DNA from: Salinicola corii
GTDB taxonomy: Bacteria > Pseudomonadota > Gammaproteobacteria > Pseudomonadales > Halomonadaceae
DNA: 38,087 nt
Direction of reading: 5' to 3'
NCBI RefSeq assembly: GCF_008298015.1
Contig: NZ_VTPX01000022.1
Coordinates: 1-38,087, forward strand
The notes under the pieces were generated by a model, which saw only the letters and a program-made list of their open reading frames with translations, was not told the origin of the DNA and did not search any database. The position numbers and the translations under genes were made by a program. Every line of letters starts with the position of its first letter. Position 1 is the stretch's first letter. Of the stretch, positions 35,009 through 38,087 are shown one piece after another.

Positions 35009-37366
35009 TCACACGCGGTCGGCGGTGACGCTCTCTTCGATCAGACGGGCGCCGAAACGCGCCTCCAATTCCTGAATATGCGGGTCGACCCGCAGCGCTT
35101 CAACGGCGCGGGCATGACGCTCTCGCGCCTCGCGGTCGCGCTTGGCCTTGGCCGTTTCGCGTGAACCGTCCAGTTCGTCGACGTTGACCTCGAGACGGCG
35201 AGCGTAACCGATACCCGCCAGTGCCTTGGTAATGCGATCGACGTGCAGTTCCGACAGCATGGCCGACTGCCCGGGGTCCAGCGTGACGTAAAGCACGTGA
35301 CCGTCGTCGCTGTCGATGACGCAGTGAGCCGCGAGATTGCGGGTGAGACCACCGATGTCGAGCTGATCGAAGCGCTGGAGCCAAGCGTCATGTGTCAACG
35401 GTGTGGTCACGGCGGGCGCGCCGTCAGGACCTGGCGGTTCGTCGACGGCCAGCGGGGGTTGCGGCTCCTCATCGGCAGCGGCATCCGACGAAGCCGCAGC
35501 AGAGACGACGGGCTCCGTCGGCCCGGCCGGCTCGATCCCGGCGGAATCGAACTCCGAGGGTACGCCGGCCCGAGGTGCAGACGACGCATCCGGCTCAACC
35601 GGCTCAACCGGCTCAACCGGCTCAACCGGCTCAACCGGTGAACCGGACGCCGGGTCGTGGCTATCGGGGGCAACCGCCAGCGACTCGCCGCGAGCACCAT
35701 TCAGCTGTTCCGCCCAGGCATAGGCGTCGGCGTCGTTGTTCAAACCGACGTCGCTGTCGAAGCCGAGATTATCATCGGACGCGTGATCGCTGTCGCTGAT
35801 ATTGTCGGCTTCGACGCTTTCGATAAAGGACTCGGAAGGCGGGGACGCCGCAGCCGGCTCCTGCGTCCAGGACGCCGATACCTCGGTCGCTGACGCCGTT
35901 GCCGGTGGCGCGTCGGGCGACTCGGCATCGACCGACCACGGCGGACGATCATCCGCCTGCGACACGGCGACATCCGGTGACGACGAGGCCGATGCAGCAA
36001 CCGGCCCGGTCGTCTGCTCGTCGATTGCGGACGGCCGTGCGTGCGAAGCCGATTCGTCAGGATTCACGCTCGTCGATCCCGAGTCCGCCGATCCCGAAGC
36101 AGTAGTGCTGGCCGCTGATGCCACGGGCTCGACCTGCGCGGCACCATCGGACGGCGCGTCTCTCGTAACGGCCTCTCCAACGCCGCCCTCGCGAGTCTCG
36201 CGGCGGGGGGCGCCACCGCCATCATTCTCGCCTTTCGGATTCCCGCGCAGCGGCAGGTCGGTCTGCGGCGGTGTCGGCACCCCCTGGGGGCGGAAGGCCA
36301 GCATGCGCAACAGCGTCATCTCGACCGCCGAACGAGTATCCGGCGCATTGTCGATATCCCCACGGCCCTGCAGGGCGATCTGGTAATAGAGCTGGACGTC
36401 CTCGGCGGTGAACCTGCCGGCCAGTGCCAGCAACTCGTCGCGATCGCCGTGGCCGTTGTCCAGGGCCACCGGCACCATCTGGGCGATTGCCAGGCGATGC
36501 ATCAGCCCGGACAGCTCGTCGAGCACACCGGCAAAATCTGGTCCTTGCTCCGCCAGTGCCGCCACTTCGGCCAGCAGCCGCTCGGCGTCGACGTCCGCCA
36601 GTGCCTGGGCCAGGGCAATCAGATGCGCGTGATCCAGCGTGCCGAGCATGGCGGCCACATCCTCACGGCGCACTTCGCCTTGCCCGAACGCTATGGCCTG
36701 GTCGGTCAGGCTCATGGCGTCGCGCATCGAGCCGTCGGCAGCCTTGCCAAGCAGCCACAGCGCCTGCGGATCGAAGGCGACCTGCTCGGCCTCCAGCACC
36801 CGGGTCAGATGCTCGACCACCCGCTCAGGCGGCATGTTCTTGAGGGTGAACTGCAGGCAGCGCGACAGCACCGTTACCGGCAGCTTTTGGGGATCCGTCG
36901 TCGCCAGCAGGAATTTAACATGCGGCGGCGGCTCTTCCAGCGTCTTGAGCAGCGCGTTGAAACTGTGCGTCGACAGCATGTGCACCTCGTCGATGAGGTA
37001 CACCTTGTACCGCCCCTGGGTTGGCGCGTACTGAACGTTGTCCAGCAGCTCGCGAGTGTCCTCCACCTTGGTACGCGATGCGGCATCGACCTCGATCAGG
37101 TCGACGAAGCGACCGTTGTCGATATCGCGACAGGTTTCGCACTGGCCGCAAGGCTGTGAACTCACCCCTTGCTCGCAATTGAGGCACTTGGCGAGAATTC
37201 GTGCCAGCGTCGTCTTGCCGACGCCTCGCGTACCGGTAAACAGATAGGCGTGATGCAGCCGCCCCTGGTCGAGCGCATTGACCAGCGCACGGCTGACATG
37301 CTCCTGGCCGATCAGTTCGTGAAAGGTGCGCGGGCGCCACTTGCGGGCCAGAACCTGATAACTCAT
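35009..37366 (-). CDS. dnaX: DNA polymerase III subunit tau/gamma
   Basis: This 785-residue clamp-loader ATPase is longer than E. coli tau (643). Residues 1-365 form the AAA+ and collar domains: Walker [10 protein letters not shown] (45-53), zinc site Cys64, 73, 76 and 79, DEVHML, and the SRC motif LSRCLQF. A ~290-residue acidic, serine/alanine-rich linker follows (about 365-655), with five EPV repeats. The C-terminal ~130 residues form the domain that contacts the polymerase alpha subunit. The ATG at 37366 ([12 protein letters not shown]) is the family start; the open frame continues upstream through non-coding sequence. I see no A-AAA-AAG slippery site of E. coli type, so the short gamma form may not be made by that route. 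Confidence 0.95.
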   Translation of the reverse strand: MSYQVLARKWRPRTFHELIGQEHVSRALVNALDQGRLHHAYLFTGTRGVGKTTLARILAKCLNCEQGVSSQPCGQCETCRDIDNGRFVDLIEVDAASRTKVEDTRELLDNVQYAPTQGRYKVYLIDEVHMLSTHSFNALLKTLEEPPPHVKFLLATTDPQKLPVTVLSRCLQFTLKNMPPERVVEHLTRVLEAEQVAFDPQALWLLGKAADGSMRDAMSLTDQAIAFGQGEVRREDVAAMLGTLDHAHLIALAQALADVDAERLLAEVAALAEQGPDFAGVLDELSGLMHRLAIAQMVPVALDNGHGDRDELLALAGRFTAEDVQLYYQIALQGRGDIDNAPDTRSAVEMTLLRMLAFRPQGVPTPPQTDLPLRGNPKGENDGGGAPRRETREGGVGEAVTRDAPSDGAAQVEPVASAASTTASGSADSGSTSVNPDESASHARPSAIDEQTTGPVAASASSSPDVAVSQADDRPPWSVDAESPDAPPATASATEVSASWTQEPAAASPPSESFIESVEADNISDSDHASDDNLGFDSDVGLNNDADAYAWAEQLNGARGESLAVAPDSHDPASGSPVEPVEPVEPVEPVEPDASSAPRAGVPSEFDSAGIEPAGPTEPVVSAAASSDAAADEEPQPPLAVDEPPGPDGAPAVTTPLTHDAWLQRFDQLDIGGLTRNLAAHCVIDSDDGHVLYVTLDPGQSAMLSELHVDRITKALAGIGYARRLEVNVDELDGSRETAKAKRDREARERHARAVEALRVDPHIQELEARFGARLIEESVTADRV
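35592..35637. repeat. 9-bp tandem repeat inside dnaX
   Basis: The unit GGCTCAACC is repeated about five times without interruption. On the coding (minus) strand it encodes repeated Glu-Pro-Val in the disordered linker of tau. The multiple of three keeps the frame, so copy number can vary without disrupting the gene. Confidence 0.93.
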
Positions 37367-37538
37367 GCGGCGCGATACTCCTCGCAGATAGGTTCGCGGC
37401 TGACGTGATCGTTGGGAGACGGCGCGGGCGCGACCGAAAACGTCGATGCCAGCATCGATATCCGACAGTGATCGGACCATTCTAGCAGGGTCGGGAGAAG
37501 CGTGACGAGGCAGGAGAGGACGACTTTCGAACCGTCGT

Positions 37539-37563
37539 GACATCGACGGCACCCATCGATGTC
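37539..37563 (-). other. Hairpin between the 4.5S RNA gene and dnaX
   Basis: GACATCGA (37539-37546) pairs perfectly with TCGATGTC (37556-37563) around a 9-base loop. It lies just downstream of the 4.5S RNA 3' end. No T run follows on the minus strand, so it may act in 3'-end processing or weak termination rather than as a standard terminator. Confidence 0.4.
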
Positions 37564-37577
37564 GGGCCCAAAATGGA

Positions 37578-37690
37578 GGCGGCCCCGACCAGCCACATCC
37601 CGGCACACGCGGCCACCACTACCGTTGCTCCCTTCCGGGCCTGGCGGGGTTTGCGGTTTAGCGTTGCGGGAGGACCGGTAAGGGCCACCA
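37578..37690 (-). ncRNA. ffs: 4.5S signal recognition particle RNA
   Basis: On the minus strand this ~113-base region closely follows E. coli 4.5S RNA. TCCTCCCGCAACGC corresponds to the 5' domain, and GCCCGGAAGGGAGCA is the apical hairpin with the GGAA tetraloop and the asymmetric loop bound by Ffh. GCGTGTGCCGGGATG matches the distal strand almost exactly. The ends pair as GGTGGCC with GGCCGCC, which defines the limits to within a few bases. The RNA and Ffh target nascent membrane proteins to FtsY. A strong promoter lies about 73 bases upstream, so a 5' leader must be removed. dnaX lies directly downstream, an order also known in Pseudomonas. Confidence 0.95.
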
Positions 37691-37769
37691 TAACTCGATT
37701 CATCAACGACGCGGATGAGATCGAAGGTCGACAAAGCCTGTTTCATCAAGACGTTGCCGAGCGAGCGGC

Positions 37770-37798
37770 ACTATAGCAGCGTCATCGCCTTGCGACAA
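37770..37798 (-). promoter_or_regulatory. Predicted promoter of the 4.5S RNA gene
   Basis: On the minus strand TTGTCG (37798-37793) and TATAGT (37775-37770) are 17 bases apart. The predicted start is near 37763, about 73 bases before the mature RNA. Confidence 0.65.
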
Positions 37799-37836
37799 CC
37801 GGCAGACCTCAACCGGCGCTGAAAAGAATACGCCCT

Positions 37837-37885
37837 GTTGCTCCCTACGGGTACCGGCTCCCCTCGCCCGACAGGGAGTGGCAAC
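37837..37885. other. Long imperfect inverted repeat of unknown role
   Basis: GTTGC-TCCCT-CGGG on one side (37837-37851) pairs with CCCG-AGGGA-GCAAC on the other (37867-37885), with a GTG bulge and small mismatches, giving about 14 base pairs. It lies between the TctA-gene terminator and the 4.5S RNA promoter. I do not recognise it. Confidence 0.45.
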
Positions 37886-37890
37886 CCATG

Positions 37891-37922
37891 AAAAGCCCCG
37901 CCGGGTTCGCCGTGCGGGGCTT
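37891..37922 (-). terminator. Intrinsic terminator of the TctA-family gene
   Basis: AAGCCCCGC (37893-37901) pairs perfectly with GCGGGGCTT (37914-37922) and on the minus strand is followed by TTTT. It lies 21 bases after the stop of the partial gene. Confidence 0.88.
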
Positions 37923-37943
37923 GAATCGCGGCTCTTGCGCGTG

Positions 37944-38087
37944 TCAGCCGACCTTCTCCTTGGCCGCCTGCATCCGACGACGCAGGATCGGCCCCACGAT
38001 CACCGGCAGCAGCAGGCCGATGATCGCCACCAGCCACAGTCCGATCGACAGACCGCTGCCCCACAAAATCGACCAGTCGCCATCGGA
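37944..38087 (-). CDS. C-terminal end of a TctA-family tripartite tricarboxylate transporter subunit (partial)
   Basis: Only the last 47 codons are inside the window; the gene continues past the right edge. The visible sequence reads SDGDWSILWGSGLSIGLWLVA, a membrane helix continuing through IIGLLLPVIVGPILRR, and a short basic tail. The SDGDWS motif followed by a final helix is characteristic of the C-terminus of TctA-type large membrane subunits, which import citrate or other carboxylates with a TctB subunit and a periplasmic TctC binding protein. The assignment rests on this short tail. A terminator follows directly, so it is the last gene of its operon. Confidence 0.7.
   Translation of the reverse strand, partial: SDGDWSILWGSGLSIGLWLVAIIGLLLPVIVGPILRRRMQAAKEKVG

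Noticed and set aside
35592-35637. Tandem repeat considered as a CRISPR or recombination element
   Set aside because: The unit is only 9 bases with no spacers and simply encodes Glu-Pro-Val in the tau linker.
36195-36225. C-rich run in dnaX (minus strand) considered as a programmed frameshift site
   Set aside because: It does not fit the X-XXY-YYZ slippery pattern in the reading frame and I see no strong downstream structure.
37771-38064. 97-codon minus-strand frame at the right edge
   Set aside because: It overlaps the terminator and the 3' end of the TctA-family gene in another frame; the TctA-like tail is better supported.

Overview
The window looks like a chromosomal segment of a moderately GC-rich gammaproteobacterium. 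Protein similarities, the acidic character of many products, and the pairings cysH/cysB, dnaX-ybaB-recR behind 4.5S RNA, rnd-ycgL-ycgN and the STAS/RssB-like/mlaA block suggest Halomonadaceae (Halomonas, Salinicola or a relative). This is inference from remembered families, not a database result. I see no phage, plasmid, insertion sequence, CRISPR array, tRNA or rRNA. Coding density is high and most genes lie on the minus strand.

Layout. Positions 1-373 hold no recognisable gene. 374-4678 (minus) is a methylcitrate-cycle operon: a GntR/FCD regulator, then prpB, prpC and prpD, with a good sigma70-type promoter and two TTGTnnACAA palindromes upstream of the regulator. 5016-8354 (plus) holds pabB and an iron-type (FecCD) ABC permease and ATPase with no binding protein. 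8521-10763 holds an unusual short CysH, convergent CysB and a divergent thioredoxin, a sulfate-assimilation neighbourhood. 10859-15952 (minus) is pstS-pstC-pstA-pstB without phoU, followed by an AI-2E family permease. A near-consensus Pho box precedes pstS. A second Pho-box cluster lies further upstream, ahead of an intrinsic terminator.

16281-17495 (minus) is a Bcr/CflA-type efflux transporter. 17781-21312 (minus) is a tightly coupled four-gene unit: a KAS III-like condensing enzyme, the MlaA lipoprotein, an RssB-like response regulator with a PP2C phosphatase domain but a degenerate receiver, and a STAS protein. It links acyl-chain synthesis, outer-membrane lipid asymmetry and a probable partner switch. 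hrpA, fadD, a von Willebrand A membrane protein and a small membrane protein follow on the minus strand to 29695, then oligopeptidase B on the plus strand.

32004-33943 (minus) is rnd-ycgL-ycgN and 34027-37366 (minus) is dnaX-ybaB-recR. The 4.5S SRP RNA gene (about 37578-37690, minus) lies upstream of dnaX with its own promoter. The window ends in the 3' end of a TctA-type transporter gene.

Most genes are ordinary housekeeping or metabolic genes. The points most worth following are the Pho-box cluster plus terminator upstream of pstS (a possible phosphate-starvation small RNA), the condensing enzyme/mlaA/pseudo-receiver phosphatase/STAS operon, the atypical CysH, and the operator-like palindromes.
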